Part shown: positions 10,858 through 19,857 of the stretch, one piece after another
Layout of the letters: each line of letters starts with the position of its first letter
Position numbering within the stretch: the first letter of the stretch is position 1
NCBI GenBank assembly: GCA_052258065.1
Contig: JBQQPY010000002.1
Span: 124,001 to 188,000 of the forward strand
Direction of reading: 5' to 3'
Source of the DNA: JBQQPY01 sp052258065
GTDB taxonomy: Bacteria; Pseudomonadota; Gammaproteobacteria; Enterobacterales; Enterobacteriaceae
DNA: 64,000 bases
Notes under the pieces: generated by a model
Told to the model about the DNA's origin: nothing
Database searches by the model: none
The model's input: the letters and a program-made list of their open reading frames with translations, nothing else
Position numbers and translations under genes: made by a program

Positions 10858-11110
10858 ATAATTATATTTCATAGACTGCAATCAAGCTCTACTATCCAAC
10901 ACTGATTAGGGCAATTTCTGACTGCAGAATCAGACATCTCCATACAGCGTTATCTCAAGCCCTTTATCAGAAAGAATGCCGGCTTTGCAGCACACCTTCC
11001 ATACGCCCATTAAATCTCTTGATCATATTATTCGTTTATAGATGCATTTGTAGGCCAAGACGGTCTTCTATGTGAAGATCTCTTAAAAAGAGAATATCAT
11101 GAGGCTTCAT
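10858..11110 (-). mobile_element. IS481 right-end fragment
   Basis: A minus-strand IS481 3' part, starting with TCATAGACTGCAATCAAGCT and containing the degraded VERFNGRMEDVL and LSLPI regions. It meets the plus-strand copy at 11,195 head to head. Confidence 0.55.
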
Positions 11111-11194
11111 GTGTGCTTAATCCGGGAGCATTATAAAAACTTTCAGCGCACAACCCCTTTTATGACAAGATGTCTGCTGGAGAATATAGTTGAG

Positions 11195-11960
11195 GAAATA
11201 TTGTAATAATGAGTCTCAACAGTCAGGTAAATACAATACCTAAAATCAGATCCGTTTTTCAGGCAAGCAACGAGCCAGCATCTACTTTTTTTCAGCGCTA
11301 CAGCATTTCTGAATTGACTGTTCCCGAATGGCAAAAATAAGATAGAATTAAGGATCACAGTCATATTCTTCATCCTTTACAGACGCCACTGTCACCCACT
11401 CAAAAAGCAGTAGCAGCCCCTTAGGAAGAGATTTTTTCCCACTAGACGATTTGTTAACGGTTATATATGAATTCTTAAGCCTGCCTGCATCTCGACCTGG
11501 CCCGGATTACTGTTTACGCAGGCATAGGCTGGGAGTATGCGCAAGATTAAGAAAAAAGCCCACTATCAAAGTATAAGGCGCTTAAACGCTAAAATCCTGG
11601 TTATCGCATATGAATGCAAAACATCTTTTACAAATGCAAAATTAAACCTCACAACGCTATCTTTTCCTATTCCTAGGCATGGATCGCAAAACTCGATGAG
11701 CTTTATCCACCTGTACAAAGCCCAAGAGCACGGCTAATGCCTACGCTTATTGTGCAATCTTAGTCGAGTATGCGCCATGGCTATTCATCAAGCACTTATA
11801 GAGAATGGCAAAATTTACAGTTCATTTTTAGCCTGCAACACTCAGTTACCGAGAAACATGAATTCGACCGCTTATGTACAGAGCTTAATATAGAACACTA
11901 TCTTAGCCTACCGATTTATCAAAAAACAAATGTAATAGTCGAACTATTTATTATTTTATA
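11195..11960 (+). mobile_element. IS481-family element, decayed, truncating serA
   Basis: N-terminal helix-turn-helix (TVPKIRSVFQASNEPAS in the best frames), then HKTAANARFF-like and KHEFDRLCTELNIEHYLSLP segments. It stops at VELF, and serA sequence follows at once near 11,985. The first half of serA is missing, so the insertion was accompanied or followed by deletion of host DNA. Confidence 0.6.
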
Positions 11961-11984
11961 GTATATTAGGATGGGATATAAAAC

Positions 11985-12557
11985 TGGATCATTCCAAGAA
12001 AGTCACACCCCGGATGAACTGCTGGCAATAAATGATCTGATAAGTTTACATGTCTCGAATATGCTATCGAGTCGCAATACGATCGGGAAAACCAAACTGG
12101 CGCACAATGAAGGCTGGCACGCTCCTGAGTAATAGTTCAGGCGGGTACGGTCATGGATATTCCAGTGCGCACTCTACTTTTCCCGCAGAAGCCGGCGATC
12201 AGCAGCGATTCATTCACGTCCCGGCTGTATAAATTGAACAAGGCGATCCTAACACCGCATATTAGCAAATCAACCCAAGAAGCCCAGAAGAATATCTGCA
12301 TAGAAATAGCCAAAAAACTGATAAAGCATTCTGATAATAAGTCTACCTTATCGGCGCTTAATTTTTTAAGGTGTCGCTGCCGAAGCGCCAAAAAATCGTA
12401 AGTGGGTTGCTGTATATCTATGAAAACTGTGCGGGCACGCAAATATCCGCAGACCATACCGGAAATCAGTTATATAGTCATCGATATAGAAACGGCAGCA
12501 GACGATACCGCGCTGCAGCTGATGAAAGCGATATCGAACACCATTCGCGCCCGCTGA
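11985..12557 (+). pseudogene. serA: D-3-phosphoglycerate dehydrogenase pseudogene (3' half)
   Basis: SerA starts serine synthesis by oxidising 3-phosphoglycerate. Only the second half survives. In shifting frames it reads DELLAINDLISLHVSN, DIPVRTLLFPQKPAISSDSF, ILTPHISKSTQEAQKNI, KLIKHSDNKSTLSALNF, and finally YIVIDIE followed by a degraded LQLMKAISNTIRARL at the ACT-domain end. These align with E. coli SerA from about residue 210 to the C-terminus. There are several frameshifts and stops, and the 5' half is replaced by IS481. The place immediately after rpiA is the E. coli order. Unless another route exists, serine must come from glycine or from the host. Confidence 0.85.
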
Positions 12558-12615
12558 ATCTACTTATCGCCCCCCCAAAGCCCCGCAAGCGCAGGGCGCC
12601 AGCAGAAAAAAACCT

Positions 12616-12652
12616 GGCAAAACGGCCTTAGCCGTTTTGCCCCTGTATTTTT
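12616..12652 (+). terminator. Rho-independent terminator after serA remnant
   Basis: A ten-base-pair stem GGCAAAACGG / CCGTTTTGCC with a short loop, followed by CCTGTATTTTT. It lies 60 bases past the end of the serA remnant and has outlived its gene. It could also stop readthrough from the IS481 copy. Confidence 0.75.
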
Positions 12653-12659
12653 AGCTCCG

Positions 12660-13285
12660 CGTTTTACTTCCTGCATTATGCTAGCATCAGCAACTGGAGT
12701 GGCTGCTAATTTCCAGTAGCAGCATCTCTACTGCTCAACCAACAGCGAACCTGTCAACTGCTGGCAGTCTTGCAGGAAGCCGATAGTCTAAAAGTTTTCT
12801 AGACACCGGCATTGTAGCATGCACTTATAAAATCTGCTGGAATCGCTGCCCCTGCAAATCGCACCCTACCAGAGGAACGTAAACAGCACATCCAGGCTGA
12901 TGAGCGGCCAATAGGTGGCGACATCCTATTGAGTCTTGCGGGATGCGCGCAACCGGTTCAACATCAGCGACCTGGTGGCATTATAATGCATGGAAAGAAA
13001 GTGGTCTGGGTTAAAAGAATACAGTGCAGAAAAATAAACCTGCTTGCCATCGGCATATAAAATATCTAAGACATCTATAAACCAGCAACCATCGAGCTCG
13101 CTGCTGAAAGAGAGGATAACTCGTATAAAGCCATCAGTATGCGCATTGCTCATAACGCCGCTGACTACGTGCAGGGTAGTCTCCGGCGGAATGAGCATCC
13201 ATTTTTTCTTGAGCCGACAGAGCGCGACGCTGCAAGCGTATATGAATATGCAGCGACCGGCATAGCAGTAATTTTTCTATTTGAA
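12660..13285 (-). pseudogene. ygfA: 5-formyltetrahydrofolate cyclo-ligase pseudogene
   Basis: YgfA (FAU) recycles 5-formyl-THF. The minus strand shows QRRALSAQEKMDAHSAG, then VILSFSSELDGCWFID matching VAVFLSFDGELDTQPLIE, ADGKQVYFSALYSFNPDHF matching AGKRVYLPVLHPF, and MLNRLRASRKTQ. After stops come LDVLFTFL, a degraded GFYDRTLQNW and QDCQQLTGSLLVE matching the C-terminus. Direction, opposite to serA, and position agree with E. coli. Numerous frameshifts and in-frame stops make it non-functional. Confidence 0.75.
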
Positions 13286-13309
13286 GCACTCATGGGGAAA
13301 CGGCACTTA

Positions 13310-13480
13310 ACTAGGGGGTTCCGATAGGCGGCCGCAGGCTGTACCTCGAATCTTTAATTCTAGAGGAACCTAGCGTCGAAACCTTAGGGCTTATCAGACG
13401 AGCCTGAACAGAGACAATTGACTCACAATATACGGCCAAAATTTAAATATTTTCTGTTTGCGAAGACATACTATTTTCCT
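13310..13480 (-). pseudogene. ssrS: 6S RNA gene remnant
   Basis: 6S RNA binds the sigma-70 RNA polymerase. In E. coli ssrS lies directly upstream of ygfA, which is its place here. The minus strand near 13,320-13,410 contains CGTCTGATAAGCCCTAAGG, CGACGCTAGGTTC and GGTACAGCCTGCGGCCGCC, resembling the E. coli 3' half (..CGUCCGAGAAGCCUUAAAACUGCGACG.. ACAGCCUGCGGCGGC..). A 5' piece GTATGTCTTCGCAAACAG resembles GAGAUGUUCGCAAGCGGG. The terminal helix does not pair convincingly and the middle is not recognisable, so I read it as decayed rather than functional. Confidence 0.55.
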
Positions 13481-13654
13481 GTCTTTGTTGGCCTTGCCAA
13501 CCCCTGCTAACGCTGTGTAATGCCAGCTAAATGCGAAGGAGCGTAACTATAGCATCATGCACATTTATTCTCCCAATATTGATGCAAGCAGATGTCTAGA
13601 TAAAATATCTTCCTCGATTATAAAAACTTAGACTAGCTTTTCTCTCGCAGGCGG

Positions 13655-15063
13655 TAAAATTCACCGCTATAGAGATACATAGACTGCTAGGCAGCATACT
13701 GTATAGCCGTAAGAAAAACGATAAGTGGCATGTTCTAGTGCATGAATTGACCAATAACGAGTTGGCGTTGAGCCAAACGCTTACTGGTCTGCTACGTGAT
13801 TTATATCAAGGCACCGCTATCGCGCTAGCCTATGCGTCTTTTCCATGTGAGCTATTGCTGTAGTCGGGCTACGACGAGGGAAATGCGCTGTTCACGCGAC
13901 TGGATGCCCTAACCTACTGGCTAAATCATTTTCTGTTATGGCTAGAGCACTTTTCATCTATTCTACTTTATTAAGTATACATGCATCTATATACTTTAGA
14001 TAATTTTTTCACTAAAATCTAAATGGCACATTCTTAGAGTCAAGAGTTAAGATTTTGAATAATCAGATTAATTAAGGCGGCAGCTCTGCACGTGCAGGGG
14101 CGGACAAATATCAAATATCCTCTTCTACTGTAGCTTATTGGAATAAGCGATTCCGTAAGACCGGAAGTGATAGCTCTATACAGGAAACCTGAATCGCGGA
14201 TTAAAAATTGATGCATATTTTTATTTTATCCTGACGCTTATTATGATAAGTCTCATGATATAACCTTATCTCCAACACAAACCTCCCTGAAAAATATTTT
14301 CAGCATTCAAACAAGCCTTGTTACTCTATCTGCTCTGTTTTCATCAGCATACGATAAAGGCGAAAAGACCGTATATGCAAGTGAATAAAATCGCGACGAT
14401 GTAGTGCATGCGTACAAATTACGGTCTGAAGAAATATCATATTTCAAAAGAGTAGCTTATTTCATGGATGAAACAGAAACAACGATCAATATGCTCAGGT
14501 CAAAGAGCCGCAACTATTCTGTTCGATAGAGTAATAAACGAACATATCATCCTTGCTTATGCAGAACCGCTACTTATTTCTGAACTTGCCCCAGACAATA
14601 TTGTGATAATGGATAATTTGGCTACTTATAAAGTTGATGGTTACTAAAAACTCTTGAGGCTAAAGGTGCAATTGTTTTTCATCTTCCGCCTTATTGACCG
14701 AATTTAAATCCTATCGAGATGACGTTTTTCAGGCTGAAATTACTGCTTAAAAACTTTCAGCAAGGACTGTTAATTCGATGTAGAATGCGATCGCTCAAGC
14801 TGTTAAATTAATTCCCTGTAAAGATTGCAACCATTTTGTGTCGCAGCGAGATATAAACCGAAATAGATAAAAAATTCCCTAGGAATGGTGCAGCCGCAGT
14901 TAGACAAGGCGCAGGGCAACATACGTGAGGCTATGGACGACTTAAACAAAATCAGTCAGTTAGAGCATGACAAAGAGTGAGATCGCGAGGAATTGGAGCA
15001 ATCGCTGGAGGAAGTGATTGAGCATGTTCGCATCGCCGCTATCTTTTACAATAATGATTCCTG
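13655..15063 (+). pseudogene. ygfB: YgfB (UPF0149) pseudogene interrupted by IS630
   Basis: The N-terminal segment reads FTAIEIHRLLGSILYSRKK, then WHVLVHELTNNELALSQTL and RLDALTYWLNHFLLWL. After the IS630 insertion the frame resumes at VQPQLDKAQGNIREAMDDLN and continues DREELEQSLEEVIEHVRIAA. Together these follow E. coli YgfB (LTPAEMHGLISGMICGG, WVNHFLLGLGVTQPKLDK, ELEMSLEEIIEYVRVAA). There are also in-frame stops on both sides and the first residues are gone. The gene normally precedes pepP, as it does here. Confidence 0.8.
13941..14883 (+). mobile_element. IS630-family element inserted in ygfB
   Basis: About 940 bases bounded by GAGCACTTTTCATCTATTC and CGAAATAGATAAAAAATTCC, imperfect inverted ends. 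The tetranucleotide CTAG flanks it on both sides, fitting the TA (CTAG) target preference of IS630 elements. The transposase reads IVIMDNLATYKVDGY and, after a stop, GAIVFHLPPY and PNLNPIEMTFFRLKLLL, with several stops. It is the cleanest insertion boundary in the window because both halves of the host gene can be read. Confidence 0.75.
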
Positions 15064-15449
15064 ATCATGCCTTTTACTCAGCTATTCTCAATAGATTGTA
15101 TAGCATTATAAATGCCTTGATATCGCTACTAAAAAAGACTGCATCAATACTCCAATGTTATAACGTCGCTTAAATCAATACTTAAATTTGCCTAAGTAAC
15201 GAGGCGTATGTTAGCCATAAATACTATGATAAGTGCCTGTTATGGTTTTTTCAGATTCTCCAGCACAGTATTCATCTACGTATTATCTATTTTCAGTGTA
15301 ACTCAAGCTTGGCTGGATAAAGTACGTAATCAGGTAGTGATTTTGCTCATCCGGATGACGACGCGGCGCCTACCTCCGCCTGTCCGGCATTATATTAACA
15401 TTAAAGCCGGTCTTACGTCGGCGTATTGACCACGGCAGAGGAGCAAAGC
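15064..15449. other. ygfB-pepP intergenic region
   Basis: No recognisable gene. A hydrophobic open stretch (15,208-15,429) has no family resemblance I know and is probably chance. The last bases hold the pepP ribosome-binding site GAGGAG, about 7 bases before the ATG at 15,450. Confidence 0.4.
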
Positions 15450-16792
15450 ATGTTAATTAAGCTAGAGGCAGCAATAACATCACAAGAATATAGCCGCCGT
15501 CGTCAAAGATTGCTAGCGAAAATGGCAGCGGGAAGCGCCGCGCTGCTCTTTGCCGCTCCCGAGGTAACGCGGAGTGCCGATAGCCAATATCCGTATCGTC
15601 AAAATAGTAATTTCTGGTATTTTACCGGCTTTAACGAGTCTGAAGCGCTGTTGATTCTGGTCAAAAAAACCAAAGCCATCACTACAGCGTACTATTTAAT
15701 CGGGCACGCGATAAGACCGCCGAAATATGGACGGGCCTCCGCCTAGGTCAGGAGGCAGCGCCGGAGCGCCTAGTAGTTTCCCGAGCGCTGCCGTGGGATG
15801 ATATTGATAGCCAATTGCATCTACTACTCAATGGCCTTGACGTGGTTTATCATGCGCAGGGTGAATACGACTTTGCCGACAGATTTCTCTTCAATGCACT
15901 AGATAAATTGCGGCGCGGCGTCCATCATCAATTGCAGGCGCCGGCCACGCTGGTTGATTGGCGGCCCTGGGTACACAACATGCGCTTGATAAAATCGGAA
16001 GAAGAGCTGTCGGTAATGCGCCATGCCTGCAAAATAAGCGCCTTCGCGCATACCCGCGCCATGCAGCAATGCCGGCCCGGTATGTACGAGTATCAGCTTG
16101 AAGGCGAAATTCAGCATGAATTCAACCGCCACGGAGCCCGCTTTGCGTCTTACAACACTATAGTAAGCAGTGGAGAAAACTGCTGCATTTTTCACTACAC
16201 CGAAAACACGTCGAAGATGAAAAATGGCGATCTGGTGTTGATCGACGCCGGCTGTGAATATCAGGGCTATGCCGCTGATATCACCCGCACTTTCCCAATC
16301 AATGGCCGTTTCTCACCGGCACAGCGCGCGATTTATAATCTAGTCTTAGCTATGCTTAACCGCGCTCTTGAGCTCTACGGTCCAATGCGCAGTATTCAAG
16401 AGGTGAGTGAAGAGGCAGTGCGCATTATGGTTACCGGTCTGGTTCAGCTTGGCGTTATAAAGGGCAAGGTAGAGGCACTCATCGCCGAACAGGCGCACCG
16501 GCAATTTTTTATGCATAGCCTGAGCCACTGGCTGGGACTTGATGTACACGACGTCGGTAATTATGGCTCATCTGAACGTAACCGGACGCTAGAGCCAGGC
16601 ATGGCGCTGACCATCGAACCAGGTATTTATATTTCCTCTGATTCCGATGCGCCTTCCGCCTACCGCGGTATCGGCATCCGTATTGAAGACAATATTGTGA
16701 TTACCGCTACGGGTAACGAAAATCTCACTGCCTCAGTCGTCAAAGAGTCAGAGGCGATTGAAGCCCTTATGGCGTTGGCACGAAAAGAATGA
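15450..16792 (+). pseudogene. pepP: Xaa-Pro aminopeptidase P with poly(A) frameshift
   Basis: PepP removes N-terminal residues preceding proline and is a cytosolic M24 metallopeptidase. The first frame (to 15,746) encodes the N-terminal domain (AALLFAAPEVTRSADSQYPY, NFWYFTGFNE). The remainder, including the whole catalytic domain, is in another frame: DAGCEYQGYAADITRTFP with metal-ligand aspartates, HSLSHWLGLDVHDVG, TIEPGIY and RGIGIRIEDN. Adding one A to the A7 run at 15,663-15,669 restores ..VKKNQSHHYSVLFNRARD.., which aligns with E. coli, and gives 447 residues (E. coli 441). No other defect is seen. GAGGAG supports the start at 15,450. It overlaps ubiH by four bases (ATGA). It may be rescued by slippage (see findings). 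Confidence 0.85.
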
Positions 16793-17970
16793 GCATCACC
16801 ATAATCGGTGGCGGCATGACTGGCGCAACGCTTGGACTTGCGCTTTCGCATCTGAGCCGTGGCACTCTGCAAATCAATCTGGTTGAAGCGCGGACACCGG
16901 AAAGCCGTGATCATGATCCGGGCTTTGACGCCCGCGCTATCGCTCTAGCGCAGGGGACTTACCGCGAGCTGAGCGCCATTGGCGTTTGGCCGGCGCTGGC
17001 ATCCTGCGCCACCGACATTACGCGGGTGGAGATAAGCGATAAAAGGCATCTAGGTAAAGTGCAGATTGCGGCCGGCGACTATCAGTTACCCGCTCTGGGC
17101 TATGTTATAGAGCTGCACGCGGCTGGCAAACGGCTATTTGACCTCCTGCACGAAGCCCCCGGCGTGCGACTGCATTGTCCGGCAACGCTTGAAGGCATCA
17201 GGCGAGAGCTAGCGCGTAACATCGTTATACTGGATAACGGCCTAGAACTCAACGCACAACTAGTGGTAGCTGCAGACGGCTCGCGCTCGCCGCTAGCCGC
17301 GCAATGCGGCATCCGCTGGCGGCAGCTGGATTATCAGCAGATTGCGGTTATCGCAAACATCACTACCACCGTGCCTCACGGCGGCGACGCGTTTGAACGG
17401 TTTACCTCACGGGGCCCGCTGGCGTTGCTGCCCATGTCCGGCGCGCGCAGTTCGCTGGTCTGGTGCTTGCCTATTGCATATGAGCATGACATTGCCAGCT
17501 GGGACGAAGGACAGTTTTGCCAGGCATTGCAGCAGGCATTTGGCTGGCGGCTTGGCCATATTACCGCTGCCAGCGAGCGTCAGTATTACCCGTTAAGATT
17601 GTGTACGGCAGAGCGGCATATCACCCATCGCCTAGCGCTTGTGGGTAATGCCGCGCAAACGCTGCATCCTATTGCCGGTCAAGGTTTTAACTTGGGACTG
17701 CGTGATGTGATGACACTAGCGGAAACCCTGACGCAGGCTGCAGTGCAAGGAGAGGATATCGGCGATTACGCCGTTTTATCACGCTACCAGCGTCGGCGGC
17801 AGCCCGATCAGGAAGACACTGTTCGCATCACCGACGGGCTTATTCGTCTTTTTACTAACCGTCACCTGCCGATAGTAGTGGGCCGTAATCTTGGGCTGTT
17901 AGCCGTAGCCCATATTCCGTCGCTGCGCGATACTCTGGCGCGTAAAACACTTGGCTGGGTAGCCCGATGA
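16789..17970 (+). CDS. ubiH: 2-octaprenyl-6-methoxyphenol hydroxylase
   Basis: UbiH is the FAD monooxygenase that hydroxylates the ubiquinone precursor ring at C1. It works at the membrane in the Ubi complex. The 393-residue product (E. coli 392) has the N-terminal GGGMTGATLGLAL dinucleotide-binding fold, the DPGFDARAIALAQGT segment, VVAADGSRS near residue 160 (the DG motif), and LVGNAAQTLHPIAGQGFN followed by LGLRD near 285-310, the second FAD motif. It overlaps the pepP stop by four bases and is followed 31 bases later by ubiI, as in E. coli pepP-ubiH-ubiI. No defects are seen. Confidence 0.95.
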   Translation: MSITIIGGGMTGATLGLALSHLSRGTLQINLVEARTPESRDHDPGFDARAIALAQGTYRELSAIGVWPALASCATDITRVEISDKRHLGKVQIAAGDYQLPALGYVIELHAAGKRLFDLLHEAPGVRLHCPATLEGIRRELARNIVILDNGLELNAQLVVAADGSRSPLAAQCGIRWRQLDYQQIAVIANITTTVPHGGDAFERFTSRGPLALLPMSGARSSLVWCLPIAYEHDIASWDEGQFCQALQQAFGWRLGHITAASERQYYPLRLCTAERHITHRLALVGNAAQTLHPIAGQGFNLGLRDVMTLAETLTQAAVQGEDIGDYAVLSRYQRRRQPDQEDTVRITDGLIRLFTNRHLPIVVGRNLGLLAVAHIPSLRDTLARKTLGWVAR

Positions 17971-18001
17971 TTGCGACCCGTAAGGAAGGATCTATTAAGT
18001 T

Positions 18002-19219
18002 ATGCAAGAATTTGATATCGTGATTAGCGGCGGCGGTATAGTCGGTTTAGCACTGACCTGCGGCCTAGAAAGAACCGGGCTGCGCGTAGCGGTTATTGAG
18101 CATCAGGGACCGAAAGCGATTCTCCTTACCAATCAGCCTGTTCTGCGGGTTTCCGCTATTAATGCTGCCAGCCGGCGTTTGCTGCAATATGTGCAGGTCT
18201 GGGAGCACATCACCGCGCAGGGCGCTAATCCTTATTATGGCATGGAAGTCTGGGAGCGGGACAGTTTCGGACGTATCTCTTTCGACGGTGCTGAGCTGGG
18301 ATATCCTGAGCTAGGACACATCATTGAAAATCAGGTCATACAGCAGGCATTATGGCGCCGCGCGGAACAGCTATTCGAGGTAACGCTGATAGCACCCGCC
18401 GCGCTGCGCCAGGTCATCTGGGACGAAAATAAAGCGCTTATTACCCTTGACGACGACAGGATTCTAACAGCTCGACTAGTCATAGCGGCGGATGGCGCAC
18501 GCTCTTGGCTGCGGACACATGCCGATATCCCACTAACTTTTTGGGACTACCAGCATCACGCGCTTGTGGCGACCGTGCGCACTGCCCGGCCCCATGGCAA
18601 TATTGCTCGCCAGACGTTTCATGGTAACGGCATTCTGGCGTTTTTGCCGCTAAGCGATCCTTATTTAAGCTCTATAGTCTGGTCTTTGCCCCCGTCGGTA
18701 GCACAAGAGCGCCTGACAGCGTCTGCTGAGGCGTTTAACGTCGCCCTGGCTATGAACTTTAGTCTGGCGCTGGGGTTATGCGAGCTGCAGGGCCAGCGGC
18801 AAACCTTTCCACTCACCGGTCATTATGCGCGCAATTTCGCTGCTCACCGCCTAGTACTCGCAGGGGATGCCGCGCATACCGTCCATCCGCTGGCGGGACA
18901 GGGTGTTAACCTGGGCTTCATGGATGTTGCAGAACTCTTAGGAGACGTGCAGCGCCTGCGAAACGCCGGAAAAGATATCGGCCATTACCCCAACCTGCGG
19001 CGCTATGAACGCAGCCGCAAATATAACGCCGCGCTGATGCTAGCAGGAATGCAGGGATTTCAAGAGCTTTTCTCCGGCCAAAAACAGCCAAAGAGGTGGA
19101 TTCGCAGTGCCGGTTTGCGGCTGGCAGATTCGCTACCGGGCGTCAAGCCACGTTTTATTAAGCAGGCGATGGGGTTAAACGATTTACCCGCCTGGCTGGC
19201 GGCCGAACCTTTCGACTGA
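18002..19219 (+). CDS. ubiI: 2-octaprenylphenol hydroxylase (VisC)
   Basis: UbiI adds the C5 hydroxyl in aerobic ubiquinone synthesis and is a paralogue of UbiH. The 405-residue product (E. coli 400) begins DIVISGGGIVGLALTCGLER (FAD-binding GxGxxG). It has VIAADGARSWLR near residue 160 and LVLAGDAAHTVHPLAGQGVN followed by LGFMDV near 285-310. An AAGGAAGGA ribosome-binding site precedes the start, about 12 bases away. With ubiH it indicates that aerobic respiration is retained. The operon ends here, and IS debris starts about 220 bases downstream. Confidence 0.94.
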   Translation: MQEFDIVISGGGIVGLALTCGLERTGLRVAVIEHQGPKAILLTNQPVLRVSAINAASRRLLQYVQVWEHITAQGANPYYGMEVWERDSFGRISFDGAELGYPELGHIIENQVIQQALWRRAEQLFEVTLIAPAALRQVIWDENKALITLDDDRILTARLVIAADGARSWLRTHADIPLTFWDYQHHALVATVRTARPHGNIARQTFHGNGILAFLPLSDPYLSSIVWSLPPSVAQERLTASAEAFNVALAMNFSLALGLCELQGQRQTFPLTGHYARNFAAHRLVLAGDAAHTVHPLAGQGVNLGFMDVAELLGDVQRLRNAGKDIGHYPNLRRYERSRKYNAALMLAGMQGFQELFSGQKQPKRWIRSAGLRLADSLPGVKPRFIKQAMGLNDLPAWLAAEPFD

Positions 19220-19439
19220 ATTAATCTAATTTAACCATTCTTTTTAAATGAGATTTTTTTAATCCGATACATAAACCTACAAGGGAATTATAAAAGCAGT
19301 GCACGGATTTTTATGATTAACCGCTATTCCGCCGCTAAATTATGAATAAATACATAAATCAGCAAATAAACTAAAGCTGACTACTTGTTATATCTCCGGC
19401 AGCAAAACGATTGTTTAAATCATTTAAATTTAATTTTGT

Positions 19440-19840
19440 GATAATATTCATTGACTGCTGCAGAGCTTTACTACCGCAGCACTAATTGAAGCAATACCTG
19501 ATTTTGTAAACAGAGATATCGGTCTAGCTTTCCCTTGATCTCTTCATCAGAATAATGTCATAGCTTTACAATAGATATTGTACCATCCTGCATTAAGTTT
19601 CTCCATTGACTATGCTATTGGTTTTTAGATGCATCAGTAGGCTAAAAAGCATTATATCTTAAGCTCTACAGATCAGCGGTCGAATTTATTTTTCCTAGCA
19701 GCTGAGCGTTTTTACAGACCAAAAAAACGATCTGCATATCTTTTCCATGTTCTGCAAGAATCCGATGAATAAATATGAAAATGAGCAACTCAGATATAAC
19801 ATTCAGAAAGTTAGCATTGTTTCTAAATAATTTAGGTTTT
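19440..19840 (-). mobile_element. IS481 fragment (3' part)
   Basis: A minus-strand IS481 C-terminal region and right end (CATTGACTGCTGCAGAGCTT to the segment encoding KHEFDR-like residues). It is truncated near 19,840, where a second minus-strand copy begins. Confidence 0.55.
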
Positions 19841-19857
19841 TTATTACAGATATTTTA

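Noticed and set aside
13470..13655. zapA remnant between ssrS and ygfB
   Set aside because: Space is too short and only a vague resemblance to ..ALNQAADDLNQRL.. could be forced. Not supported.
16346..16914. Minus-strand frames inside pepP and ubiH
   Set aside because: Overlaps on the opposite strand of conserved genes, with no family resemblance.
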